A stretch of 19,966 bases of DNA from NCBI GenBank assembly GCA_965277895.1, contig CBDIDR010000002.1:1-19966 (forward strand), written 5' to 3'. Below, one piece after another: positions 7,532-14,791 of this stretch. Position 1 is the first letter of the stretch, and each line of letters begins with the position of its first letter. This stretch comes from GCA-2862585 sp965277895. Its GTDB lineage: Bacteria; Bacteroidota; Bacteroidia; Flavobacteriales; UBA7312. The position numbers and the translations under genes are program-made. The notes under the pieces were generated by a model, which did not search any database, was not told the DNA's origin, and saw only the letters and a list, made by a program, of their open reading frames with translations.

Positions 7532-10500
7532 TTAGTGTGCATGGTCATGATTATGGTTTTCATCTAAGGTGTCACAATGGTAAAGTATGTGGTGCTCTTT
7601 CTTCACTTTCTGTGTAGGCTTACCAGCGGCTTTATCACTAAGCATACTTTGGATTAGTCTAGCACGTTCTGCTTTATTGCGTTTTCTCAGAGCCTCATCT
7701 TTCTCAACATCAAAGTAACAACGTCCGTCCACAAAAGTTTGTTGTACTTTAGCATATACTGAAAGCGGATTGTCTGTCCACAATACAATATCGGCATCTT
7801 TTCCTGATTTTATACTGCCTACTCTATCGTCTAAGTGTAGAAGTTTAGCAGGGTTAAGAGTTACCATTTTCCAAGCTTCTTCTTCACTTACATTTCCGTA
7901 TTTTACAGCTTTTGCAGCTTCTTGATTAAGACGTCTTGCCATTTCGGCATCATCAGAGTTTATGGCTGTAACTACTCCCATATCCGCAAGTATAGATGCG
8001 TTGTAAGGTATAGCGTCATTAACTTCAAATTTATATGCCCACCAGTCTGAGAAAGTGGAGGCACCAGCACCATGGGTTTTCATTTTGTCTGCTACTTTAT
8101 AACCTTCCAAAATATGCGTAAAGGTATTTAGTGTGAAACCCATTGAATCAGCTACGTGCATAAGCATATTTATTTCAGATTGCACATAAGAGTGACAGGT
8201 AATAAATCGTTCTTTGTTGAGTATTTCAACAAGCGTGTTCATTTCTAAATCTTCCCTTGGAGCTTGTGTTTTTCTCTTTTCAGATAAGGATAGGCTGTTG
8301 TATTTTTCCCATTCTTGCTCGTAGGCTCTCGCCCTCAAAAAGTGATCGTAAAAGACTTGTTCAACACCCATTCGTGTTTGTGGGAAACGGATGCGTTCAT
8401 AATCGCCCCAATTTGATTGTTTTACATTTTCTCCTAATGCGAACTTGATAAAGCCATCAGCCCCTTCAAACTTCATTTCTTCAGGTGAACTTCCCCAACG
8501 GAATTTGATGATACCTGATTGCCCGCCAATTGGATTTGCTGAGCCATGTAAAAGTTGAGCGGTAGTAACACCTCCTGAAAGCTGACGGTAAATATTAATA
8601 TCGTCTGAGTTAACAACGTTTGCAATGCTAACCTCTGCACTACTGGCTTGTGTGCCTTCATTTACCCCTCTACTGATGGCAATATGAGAGTGTTCGTCAA
8701 TAATTCCAGAGGTGAGGTGAAGTCCTTTGGCATCAATTTCTTGAAACTCTTCATTTTTGAAAAGCTCTTCGGCAATGATGTCTATACCGACTTTTAGAAT
8801 TTTACCTTTTGAAATAGCTACATCAGCTTCTTGTATAGTGCCAACAGCTTCATTTGTCCAAACAGTAGCATTTCTGAAAATAATATTATCCTGACTAGGC
8901 TTGTCTTCCCAACCGTATGCCATATTCGGGAACCAAACTTCTGCATCCTTAGTAATCTTATTCTCTTCTTCCTTTTTCTCTTCCTCATCTTTTTCAAATG
9001 CTTCAATCAATTGAGCTGACCATTGTCGACTATCGCCATTGGGGAGTATAATATCTCCTTTAAGGATGTCATTTGAAAATAAACTATTTACTCTATAAAC
9101 TCCGTCATCTAATTCGTATTGCAATGTTAGGTGCGGACCTTCTTGTTCTAATTTAGTTTTAAATTCAAGAGTGTCTCGTTTTAGCTGCCCTTTTATTTTT
9201 TCTGCAGAACCACTGATGATGATTGTATCCTTTTCATTACTTAGAAAAGTCCCTCTCAAATCAATAGTTTGTTCTTTTTTGATAGAATACTCTTTACCTT
9301 GAATCCAGTTGCTTTGAATTTCTCCAGAGTCAAAAATAGGAGCAGAGCATACTAGGAAGTTTGCCATTTTACCAGCTTCTAATGTACCTAATTGACTACT
9401 CATTTCTAATAGTTCTGCTGGATTAGTCGTTAGTGCTGATAAGGCGTCTTGTTCAGACAAACCATGAGCAATAGCCTCTTTTATTTTACTTATAAAATCA
9501 CTTCTTTTTTCTAAGTCACTTGAGGTGAAAGCGGTAAAAATGCCTTTTTCAAACAAGCGGGCTGGATTTGAAGGAGCAAGTTCCCAATGCTTCATCTTTT
9601 TAAGCGATACCATTTGTGCTGCTTGCGGATTACTTACATCATATGCATCGGGAAAATTCAGTGGGACAATCAGTGAAAAATTAGTTTCTGCGAGCTCATT
9701 AAGACGCTGGTATTCGTCGCCATTTCCGACTATGGTGTAGTCAATTTCAAATTCATCGGCAATTTTGTGAACTCTAAAAATATCGAGCTTGTCTCTTACT
9801 TCAAAAAATTGTGGAACATCTTGTAATTCATTCCAAGCTTCCAATGAGCGGTTGTATTCTTTGGTATTTCCTTGGTCATACCATTCGGCATCTAAATAGG
9901 TTTGGTGAATTAGTGCCAATGTTCCCATCAAAGAGCTGGGGTATTTTTGCCTAGAGGTTCCTTTACTTAATGAGTAGTGTGCACTGGCTTTACCTTTTAG
10001 AATACTAATGTTTTCACTTTCGTTAGCTAGGGTTACAACAACTCCGCTGCCTCTTGCTATACCGTTGTCTTGATGGCTTAAAACGACACCAAAACCTGAC
10101 GAACGGTAGCTTTCAGCCTTATCATTATCAACGCCAAATATACTATTGGCATTTACCTCAGGGTGAATAGCTTCATTCCACCCCGCTCCACTTTTAGTAT
10201 TGCTTTTATATTGTGGTGATGGCTTCCAACTTACTTTTTTAGGCTTCTCAATCCCATAAGAGGAATTTAGGTCAATAAAAGAGGGGTAAATATATTTACC
10301 TGTCATGTCGTGAATAATCGCTCCTTGCGGAAAGCTAGTATCAGAACTAGCACTTATGATTTTGTCATCTTTTATGATAAGTGTTCCGTTATCGATGGTT
10401 TCCTGTGGTGAAATGACTAGAGTCGCATTCGTAAAAACATGAGTTGCGTCAAAAGAATTGGCAACACCATTTATTGGAAAAGTATGCTGAGCAAAGGCAT

Positions 10501-10546
10501 TTAGGCTTAAAAATACCGATGTAAGAATTAAAAAACAGGTTTTCAT
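7532..10546 (-). CDS. Secreted double-domain amidohydrolase (degenerate N-module plus active-looking C-module)
   Basis: 1,004 residues, starting with a signal peptide (MKTCFLILTSVFLSLNAFAQ). The ATG at 10546 is preferred: the frame is open from a TTG at 10558, but that TTG is the tail of the TAAATTTG promoter box. Residues about 30-430 are an amidohydrolase module without metal motifs (PSFIDLNSSYG where PGxIDxHxH is expected), still ending in LTTNPAELLEMSSQLGTLEAGKMANF. A beta-rich linker with an acidic, Lys-rich patch (EKDEEEKKEEENK) follows. Residues about 560-970 form a second module with IDEHSH (HxH, about 620), TCHSY, THILEGY and NSDD, the expected ligand series for a metal-dependent hydrolase of the imidazolonepropionase type. 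The C-terminus is His-rich (HNHDHAH), perhaps metal-binding. Substrate is unknown. It is the first gene of a two-gene operon. Confidence 0.92.
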   Translation of the reverse strand: MKTCFLILTSVFLSLNAFAQHTFPINGVANSFDATHVFTNATLVISPQETIDNGTLIIKDDKIISASSDTSFPQGAIIHDMTGKYIYPSFIDLNSSYGIEKPKKVSWKPSPQYKSNTKSGAGWNEAIHPEVNANSIFGVDNDKAESYRSSGFGVVLSHQDNGIARGSGVVVTLANESENISILKGKASAHYSLSKGTSRQKYPSSLMGTLALIHQTYLDAEWYDQGNTKEYNRSLEAWNELQDVPQFFEVRDKLDIFRVHKIADEFEIDYTIVGNGDEYQRLNELAETNFSLIVPLNFPDAYDVSNPQAAQMVSLKKMKHWELAPSNPARLFEKGIFTAFTSSDLEKRSDFISKIKEAIAHGLSEQDALSALTTNPAELLEMSSQLGTLEAGKMANFLVCSAPIFDSGEIQSNWIQGKEYSIKKEQTIDLRGTFLSNEKDTIIISGSAEKIKGQLKRDTLEFKTKLEQEGPHLTLQYELDDGVYRVNSLFSNDILKGDIILPNGDSRQWSAQLIEAFEKDEEEKKEEENKITKDAEVWFPNMAYGWEDKPSQDNIIFRNATVWTNEAVGTIQEADVAISKGKILKVGIDIIAEELFKNEEFQEIDAKGLHLTSGIIDEHSHIAISRGVNEGTQASSAEVSIANVVNSDDINIYRQLSGGVTTAQLLHGSANPIGGQSGIIKFRWGSSPEEMKFEGADGFIKFALGENVKQSNWGDYERIRFPQTRMGVEQVFYDHFLRARAYEQEWEKYNSLSLSEKRKTQAPREDLEMNTLVEILNKERFITCHSYVQSEINMLMHVADSMGFTLNTFTHILEGYKVADKMKTHGAGASTFSDWWAYKFEVNDAIPYNASILADMGVVTAINSDDAEMARRLNQEAAKAVKYGNVSEEEAWKMVTLNPAKLLHLDDRVGSIKSGKDADIVLWTDNPLSVYAKVQQTFVDGRCYFDVEKDEALRKRNKAERARLIQSMLSDKAAGKPTQKVKKEHHILYHCDTLDENHNHDHAH

Positions 10547-10555
10547 TGTTAGTGT

Positions 10556-10563
10556 CAAATTTA
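10556..10563 (-). promoter_or_regulatory. -7 promoter box TAAATTTG for the amidohydrolase operon
   Basis: Exact match to TAnnTTTG on the minus strand, ending 9 nt before the ATG at 10546, so the leader would be only a few nucleotides long. Its terminal TTG is the apparent upstream start codon of the frame, which argues that the TTG is promoter and not coding. No clear -33 box was seen. Confidence 0.5.
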
Positions 10564-10601
10564 GGGAGTTAAATTACAAAATACTGACGGATTTAATTCC
10601 T

Positions 10602-10609
10602 TACATTTG
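10602..10609 (+). promoter_or_regulatory. -7 promoter box TACATTTG for the membrane protein-hflX operon
   Basis: Exact match to TAnnTTTG, 17 nt upstream of the ATG at 10627, giving a leader of about 10-12 nt. It is divergent from the amidohydrolase promoter about 40 bp away in an AT-rich 80-bp spacer. No good -33 TTG was seen. Confidence 0.5.
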
Positions 10610-10626
10610 CATAAAATATATTTACT

Positions 10627-11043
10627 ATGTATACAGGACTTTTGCATTTACACTCTTATTTGCCATTTGTGCTATTTATTATGATTTTTGTGGTGTTATT
10701 GAATTCTTTGAGGGGTTGGATAACAGGCACTTCTTTTGATAAATACTCTAATAAATTTGTATTAGTTTCTATGATTTTAATTCATCTTCAATGGACAGTT
10801 GGAGCTGTTTTATATTTTGTTAGTCCAAACGTCAAAAGCATGGGAGAAGCCATGGGAGATTCTCTTTCGCGTTTGTACGCTTTAGAACACCCTTTATTGA
10901 TGACTGTTGCTTTGGTTTTAGTTACTATTGCTCGTTCCAAATCCAAGAAATCGAATGAGTCAAAACACCACAGAACTAATTTTATATTTTTTGCTCTAGC
11001 TTTAGCTTGTATTCTTCTTTGCTTACCTCCTAGTTGGTTATAA
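10627..11043 (+). CDS. Small four-helix membrane protein (cytochrome-b-like, uncharacterised)
   Basis: 138 residues with four hydrophobic segments at about 11-28, 44-65, 87-102 and 118-136, so an inner-membrane protein. The N-terminus YTGLLHLHSYLPF resembles a Bacteroidota protein group often labelled 'cytochrome B' in annotation. Histidines at 7, 9, 53 and 88 sit at or near helix ends and could serve as haem ligands, but no CxxCH or other diagnostic motif is present. The loop between helices 3 and 4 is strongly basic (RSKSKKSNESKHHR), which suggests a cytoplasmic face. The stop TAA is followed directly by the hflX ATG (TAAATG, no gap), so translation of the two is probably coupled. Function is unknown. 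Confidence 0.8.
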   Translation: MYTGLLHLHSYLPFVLFIMIFVVLLNSLRGWITGTSFDKYSNKFVLVSMILIHLQWTVGAVLYFVSPNVKSMGEAMGDSLSRLYALEHPLLMTVALVLVTIARSKSKKSNESKHHRTNFIFFALALACILLCLPPSWL

Positions 11044-12234
11044 ATGAGTAAAAAGTTAACTCACGAATTTAAAGAAGAAAAAGCTGTTTTGGTGGGTTTA
11101 ATCACCAATGACCAAAACGCTGAACAGGCTAAAGAATACTTAGAAGAACTGGATTTTTTAGCTCATACAGCAGGAGCGGTAGCAGTCAAACATTTTACTC
11201 AAAAATTACCTTTTGCTAATCCTAAAACCTTCATTGGAAAAGGAAAACTTTTAGAGGTTAAAGCCTTTATGAAGGAACATGAAATTGCTCTTGTTATTTT
11301 TGATGATGAGCTAGGTCCTTCTCAATTGCGAAACTTAGAAAAAGAGTTGGAATGCAAAATTATGGATAGGAGTAATCTGATACTTGATATTTTTGCTTCT
11401 AGAGCTCGTACAGCCCATTCTCGCACACAAGTTGAGTTGGCTCAGTACCAATATCTTTTGCCACGTTTAACGCGTATGTGGACACACCTTGAAAGGCAAA
11501 AAGGGGGTATAGGTATGCGTGGCCCTGGTGAAACACAGATTGAAACCGATAGACGAATTATCCAACAAAAAATAGCATTACTCAAAACCAAATTAGTTCA
11601 AATAGATAAGCAAAAAGCTATTCAAAGAGGTAATCGTGGTGCATTAGTGCGTGTAGCTTTGGTAGGCTATACTAATGTTGGGAAATCGACCATTATGAAT
11701 CGCTTATCCAAGTCGGATGTATTTGCTGAAAATAAGCTTTTTGCGACCTTAGATACTACCGTTCGTAAAGTAGTAATTGGTAATTTGCCCTTTCTTTTAT
11801 CTGATACTGTTGGTTTCATTAGAAAGCTGCCACATCAGTTAGTAGAGAGTTTTAAATCTACTCTTGACGAAGTTCGTGAGGCCGATATTCTTTTGCACGT
11901 GGTAGACATTTCTCATCCTAATTTTGAAGAGCAAATAGATATTGTAAACAAAACTTTGGATGAAATCAATGCTTCAGAAAAGCCAACGGTTATGGTATTC
12001 AATAAGGTTGATGCCTTTACGTATGAAAAAAAGGAGGAGGATGATTTAACTCCTTCTACTAAAGCTAATATTTCTCTTGATGAATGGAAAAAAACGTGGA
12101 TGGCAAAGTCAGGAGATAGTGTATTTATATCGGCTCTTCAGAAAGAAAACTTTGATGGATTTAGAGATTTGCTATATGAAATGGCTAAAGAAATTCACGC
12201 TAAGCGATTTCCTTACAACAGTTTTTTGTACTAG
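11044..12234 (+). CDS. hflX: GTPase HflX, ribosome-associated
   Basis: A 396-residue Obg/HflX-family GTPase. In other bacteria HflX binds the large ribosomal subunit and splits stalled or hibernating ribosomes. The N-terminal HflX domain (about 1-200) carries IGKGKLLEV and the Gly-rich GGIGMRGPGETQIETDRR element. The G domain follows, with P-loop GYTNVGKS (about 209-216), switch II DTVGFI (about 254) and NKVD (about 320). Between NKVD and the C-terminus there is a charged insert (KKEEDDLTPSTK). Length fits the family. It is second in an operon with the small membrane protein, with zero spacing. Its stop codon overlaps the stop of the convergent gene in a CTAG palindrome, so there is no room for a terminator between them. 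Confidence 0.97.
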   Translation: MSKKLTHEFKEEKAVLVGLITNDQNAEQAKEYLEELDFLAHTAGAVAVKHFTQKLPFANPKTFIGKGKLLEVKAFMKEHEIALVIFDDELGPSQLRNLEKELECKIMDRSNLILDIFASRARTAHSRTQVELAQYQYLLPRLTRMWTHLERQKGGIGMRGPGETQIETDRRIIQQKIALLKTKLVQIDKQKAIQRGNRGALVRVALVGYTNVGKSTIMNRLSKSDVFAENKLFATLDTTVRKVVIGNLPFLLSDTVGFIRKLPHQLVESFKSTLDEVREADILLHVVDISHPNFEEQIDIVNKTLDEINASEKPTVMVFNKVDAFTYEKKEEDDLTPSTKANISLDEWKKTWMAKSGDSVFISALQKENFDGFRDLLYEMAKEIHAKRFPYNSFLY

Positions 12235-12566
12235 ATTTTCAGCTTCTTCGGTAATTTTTCCCATACTAAATTATAGGAATGTTCAATCCATTCACATACT
12301 TGACTTAAAGTAAGTTGGTCAATAATAACGGTGTTCCAATGTTTTTTATTCGAATGATAGCCAGGAATTACTTGCCAATATTCTTCTCTTAATTCTATTG
12401 CTTTTTCGGGGTCACACTTTAGGTTAATTCTTAAAGGGTCTTTTTCTAAAGAAAACAAAGCGAACATTTTATTGTGAACTTTGAAAACCAAAGTGCTTTC
12501 ATCAAATGGAAAACTTTCACTGACAAATTTTTTGGATAAACAATACTCCCTAAGCTCTTCAATCAT
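12231..12566 (-). CDS. MmcQ/YjbR-family small protein
   Basis: 111 residues of the MmcQ/YjbR family, a double-wing, CyaY-like fold found widely in bacteria and often labelled 'DNA-binding', though its molecular job is not settled. Visible family features are the N-terminal helix (MIEELREYCLSKKFV), the SFPFDESTLVFKVHNKMFALF strands, LRINLKCDPEKAIELRE, and PGYHSNKKHWNTVIID, in which the HW..V segment is the best-conserved part. Start ATG 12566 overlaps the stop of the cyclase gene by 4 nt (ATGA), so the two are translationally coupled. The stop overlaps that of hflX. Confidence 0.9.
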   Translation of the reverse strand: MIEELREYCLSKKFVSESFPFDESTLVFKVHNKMFALFSLEKDPLRINLKCDPEKAIELREEYWQVIPGYHSNKKHWNTVIIDQLTLSQVCEWIEHSYNLVWEKLPKKLKI

Positions 12567-13306
12567 AATATTGAATATAAAGTTGGGCGGCTCGGACTAG
12601 CATCGTTGTCAAAAGGAGCAAAAGTGAGGTTAAGCAAGTAGTTACCGTCCTTTATTTCTGATGGCACATAAATAAGTTCGGTAATGCTACAGTCGAATCG
12701 TGTGTTTTTTGGAAAGTCCCAAAAAGCATGATGAGCGGCTAACACTCCTCCATCTTCTTCTTTGTCAACAGACGGTAAATCAATAAGTAAGTGTTTTATG
12801 CCTTTTTCTCTCAAAAAATTAGCAGCTTCTTCTTGTAGAAATGGGGGGTTTGTATTGGAGTAGTGTTTGTTGAGTTTGTCTGCCGAATTAGGTAATGTCC
12901 TGATGATTATTGCTTCACATTCTTCATCAAACTTTTCTTCGATAGACTCTTTTGTAATTATACTGTCTCCTTCCAAAACTATTGGTTCAACGCTTATTAA
13001 TTGTGATAGAAAAAAGAATGTTTTAACATTATCGTTGATAGACTCCTTGTCTTTTGAAATATGCCCAACGCACTCTGTATGTGTACCATGTCCGTGAGGG
13101 TTAAAATAAATATTAAAAAAGTTGACGGAGCCGCCTCTTTTCACTTCTCCTACCCAGTCGCCCATTTCTACGGCTTCCATTTTAACTGGTGGCAAATACC
13201 ATGCGCTTGGGTTATCGGTTCCGTTTTTAAGAGGGATGGAAATATCAATGGGTTTTGATAAATCAACTTTGAATTCTTTGTTTTTGTGGGTAATGTGAGC
13301 AATCAT
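12563..13306 (-). CDS. Cyclase-family metal-dependent hydrolase (kynurenine formamidase-like fold)
   Basis: 247 residues, cyclase family (PF04199), which includes KynB-type arylformamidases and other metal-dependent amide or ester hydrolases. The family signature HxGTHxD..xH appears as HGHGTHTECVGH (residues 71-82): the second His is at 76, Glu78 replaces the usual Asp and His82 ends the motif, while the first ligand seems shifted. Other family pieces are DISIPLKNGT near the N-terminus and LLIDLPSVDKEEDGG...AHHAFW, the late motif with paired His. No signal peptide, so cytosolic. No tryptophan-catabolism gene lies nearby, so a kynurenine role is not supported. It is first in a two-gene unit with the YjbR-like gene, downstream of the A-tract array. 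Confidence 0.88.
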   Translation of the reverse strand: MIAHITHKNKEFKVDLSKPIDISIPLKNGTDNPSAWYLPPVKMEAVEMGDWVGEVKRGGSVNFFNIYFNPHGHGTHTECVGHISKDKESINDNVKTFFFLSQLISVEPIVLEGDSIITKESIEEKFDEECEAIIIRTLPNSADKLNKHYSNTNPPFLQEEAANFLREKGIKHLLIDLPSVDKEEDGGVLAAHHAFWDFPKNTRFDCSITELIYVPSEIKDGNYLLNLTFAPFDNDASPSRPTLYSIL

Positions 13307-13340
13307 GCTCTAAAAGTATTTAATTTCTTTGAAAATAAAC

Positions 13341-13369
13341 CAAATTTTGTGTCTATTAAATAAAATCAA
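13341..13369 (-). promoter_or_regulatory. Candidate promoter for the cyclase-yjbR unit
   Basis: On the minus strand a TTG (13369-13367) lies 18 nt before AAAATTTG (13348-13341), a 7/8 match to TAnnTTTG, in good spacing for a Bacteroidota promoter. The leader to the ATG at 13306 would be about 25-30 nt. The DNA is very AT-rich, so chance matches are easy. The phased A-tract array begins about 15 bp upstream, where an UP-like element would sit. Confidence 0.4.
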
Positions 13370-13384
13370 TTCTTTAAGTCTTCA

Positions 13385-13591
13385 TTTTTCGTCTAAAACG
13401 TCAAAAATTGATTAAAAATCATTAAAAACCGTCAAAAAACAACAAAAAATCATTGATTTTTGATTAAAAAAGAGTGGAAAATAGTGAATTATTTTTAGCT
13501 GATAGTTTTTCGTGAAAAATGCTTAAAAATGAATAAAAACGACTAAAAAAGGTCAAAAAATTGATAAAAATGATTGAAAATGCTGTTTTTT
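13385..13591. repeat. Helically phased A-tract array (intrinsically curved DNA) in a 300-bp non-coding gap
   Basis: The gap between the cyclase start and the hemW stop (13307-13606) holds no gene. On the plus strand runs of 4-6 A begin at 13395, 13403, 13414, 13424, 13434, 13444, 13466, 13478, 13515, 13525, 13535, 13545, 13555, 13566 and 13577, with T-runs at 13385, 13457, 13492, 13506 and 13586. Within each block the spacing is 10-11 bp, one helical turn. The bases between runs vary (gtc, att, cgt, gac), so this is a phasing pattern and not a copied repeat. A-tracts in helical phase are known to bend DNA strongly. Function is unknown. Confidence 0.85.
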
Positions 13592-13606
13592 CGATTATTT
13601 AAGGAA

Positions 13607-14737
13607 TTATTCTGTATAAAATAAGTCCGATGACAGCCAATCTGCTATTAATTTACCTTTTTTTGATAAAGTATATATCTCTTCATTTTTGATGATTTCG
13701 CCAGAAAAAAGCCATTTTTTTGTTGAAAAATGGAAAAAATCGACCAAAAATGGCGAAAAACGTGATTTTATATAATTGAAATTTGCTCCATTTTTTGTTC
13801 TCAAGGCAGTAAGTATATACTCATTGTAGCGTTGAACTTCAGATAATTCTTCAAACTCTAAAGGTAATTTTTGTTTTTGTAGACTTTTAATATACTTCAC
13901 ATTATTAGATACATTCCACAGTCTGCGATTACCATCAAAAGAATGTGCCGATGGCCCAAGCCCCAAGTAAATATCATCAGTCCAGTAACTACCATTGTGT
14001 TTTGCCTCAAATCCTTTTTTAGCAAAATTTGATATTTCGTACTGCTCTAATCCATTTTTAGGTATGAACTCCATTAACATCTCAAATTGTATTTTACTTT
14101 TTAGCTCATCTAATGGTGTTTGCTTTCCTGTTTTAATAGCATGATGCAGTGGTGTTTTTTCTTCGACCGTCAGTCCGTAGGCTGATAGATGCGGAACATT
14201 AAAGTCAATGACGTGTTGCATATTCTCGGCCCACATGTCATTATTTAGGGTTGGTGTTCCATAAATTAAATCTATATTAATGTTTTCCCAGCCTGCATCT
14301 TGCACATTTTTAATACTAGCCTTGGCTTGATCTACATTATGGGCTCTGTTCATGTATTCTAAATCCGGTTTATGAAAAGATTGGACACCAATGCTAAATC
14401 TATTTATTGGCGTTTTAGATATGACTTTTATTTTTTCTAAAGTCAAATCATCGGGATTTGCTTCAATAGTAATTTCACTTACCTCAGAGAGGTCAAATTG
14501 ATTACTTAAATGGTCAAACAATTTATTTAGTTCATCAGAAGAAAGGATGCTAGGTGTTCCGCCTCCAAAATAAATAGTCCGTATCTTTGTACCGTCCAAA
14601 AAAGGAGTTCTTATTTTCATTTCAGACACTAGAGCATCCAACAGCTCGTTCTTATTGTTTAAGGAAGTCGAAAAATGAAAATCGCAATAATGACATTGCT
14701 GCTTACAAAACGGAATATGAATATAGATACCACTCAC
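13607..14737 (-). CDS. hemW: Radical SAM haem chaperone HemW (oxygen-independent coproporphyrinogen oxidase-like)
   Basis: 376 residues. HemW proteins bind haem and a [4Fe-4S] cluster and hand haem to acceptor proteins. They resemble HemN but are generally not coproporphyrinogen oxidases. The radical SAM motif is CKQQCHYC (Cys11, Cys15, Cys18) directly after MSGIYIHIPF, the typical HemW N-terminus, so the start is secure. YFGGGTPSIL (about 57-66), EANPDDL, RFSIGVQSF and NIDLIYGTP follow in the usual order. The HemW C-terminal domain is complete, ending ADWLSSDLFYTE. It lacks the extra N-terminal Cys of true HemN. The 3' end (13686-13760) is rich in phased T-runs encoding repeated Phe (RFSPFLVDFFHF). 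It is divergent from msrBA. Confidence 0.94.
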   Translation of the reverse strand: MSGIYIHIPFCKQQCHYCDFHFSTSLNNKNELLDALVSEMKIRTPFLDGTKIRTIYFGGGTPSILSSDELNKLFDHLSNQFDLSEVSEITIEANPDDLTLEKIKVISKTPINRFSIGVQSFHKPDLEYMNRAHNVDQAKASIKNVQDAGWENINIDLIYGTPTLNNDMWAENMQHVIDFNVPHLSAYGLTVEEKTPLHHAIKTGKQTPLDELKSKIQFEMLMEFIPKNGLEQYEISNFAKKGFEAKHNGSYWTDDIYLGLGPSAHSFDGNRRLWNVSNNVKYIKSLQKQKLPLEFEELSEVQRYNEYILTALRTKNGANFNYIKSRFSPFLVDFFHFSTKKWLFSGEIIKNEEIYTLSKKGKLIADWLSSDLFYTE

Positions 14738-14741
14738 CCCG

Positions 14742-14749
14742 CAAAAGTA
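14742..14749 (-). promoter_or_regulatory. -7 promoter box TACTTTTG for hemW
   Basis: Exact match to TAnnTTTG on the minus strand, only 4 nt before the hemW ATG at 14737. A TTG at 14774-14772 lies 22 nt upstream, slightly long for a -33 box. If this box is used, the hemW transcript would begin at or next to its start codon, that is, leaderless or nearly so. Confidence 0.4.
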
Positions 14750-14754
14750 AATAA

Positions 14755-14762
14755 GAAATTTG
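14755..14762 (+). promoter_or_regulatory. Candidate -7 box GAAATTTG for msrBA
   Basis: A 7/8 match to TAnnTTTG on the plus strand, 29 nt before the ATG at 14792. It lies within 6 bp of the opposite-strand hemW box, so RNA polymerase binding at the two would be mutually exclusive. No -33 TTG was found. Confidence 0.3.
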
Positions 14763-14791
14763 GCGATAGAGCAACGAAATCATTTTTTCTA

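Noticed and set aside
8818..9019. Lys/Arg-rich and Phe-rich short frames on both strands
   Set aside because: They mirror the acidic, Lys-rich linker (EKDEEEKKEEENK) of the large amidohydrolase; low-complexity shadows.
12077..12313. + strand frame of 78 residues at the end of hflX
   Set aside because: It is a shadow of hflX and the YjbR-like gene, with no family resemblance and no promoter.
13385..13591. CRISPR array or conventional tandem repeat
   Set aside because: There are no identical repeat units and no uniform spacers of 25-40 bp; only A/T runs recur at about 10 bp.
13307..13606. Small gene or structured RNA in the hemW-cyclase gap
   Set aside because: No ORF with plausible coding content, no strong stem-loops beyond A-run/T-run pairing, which is expected by composition.
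14675..14791. Longer MsrB-MsrA start at 14675 or 14717
   Set aside because: These starts overlap the secure start of hemW on the other strand and bury the lipoprotein signal peptide behind 25-39 charged residues.
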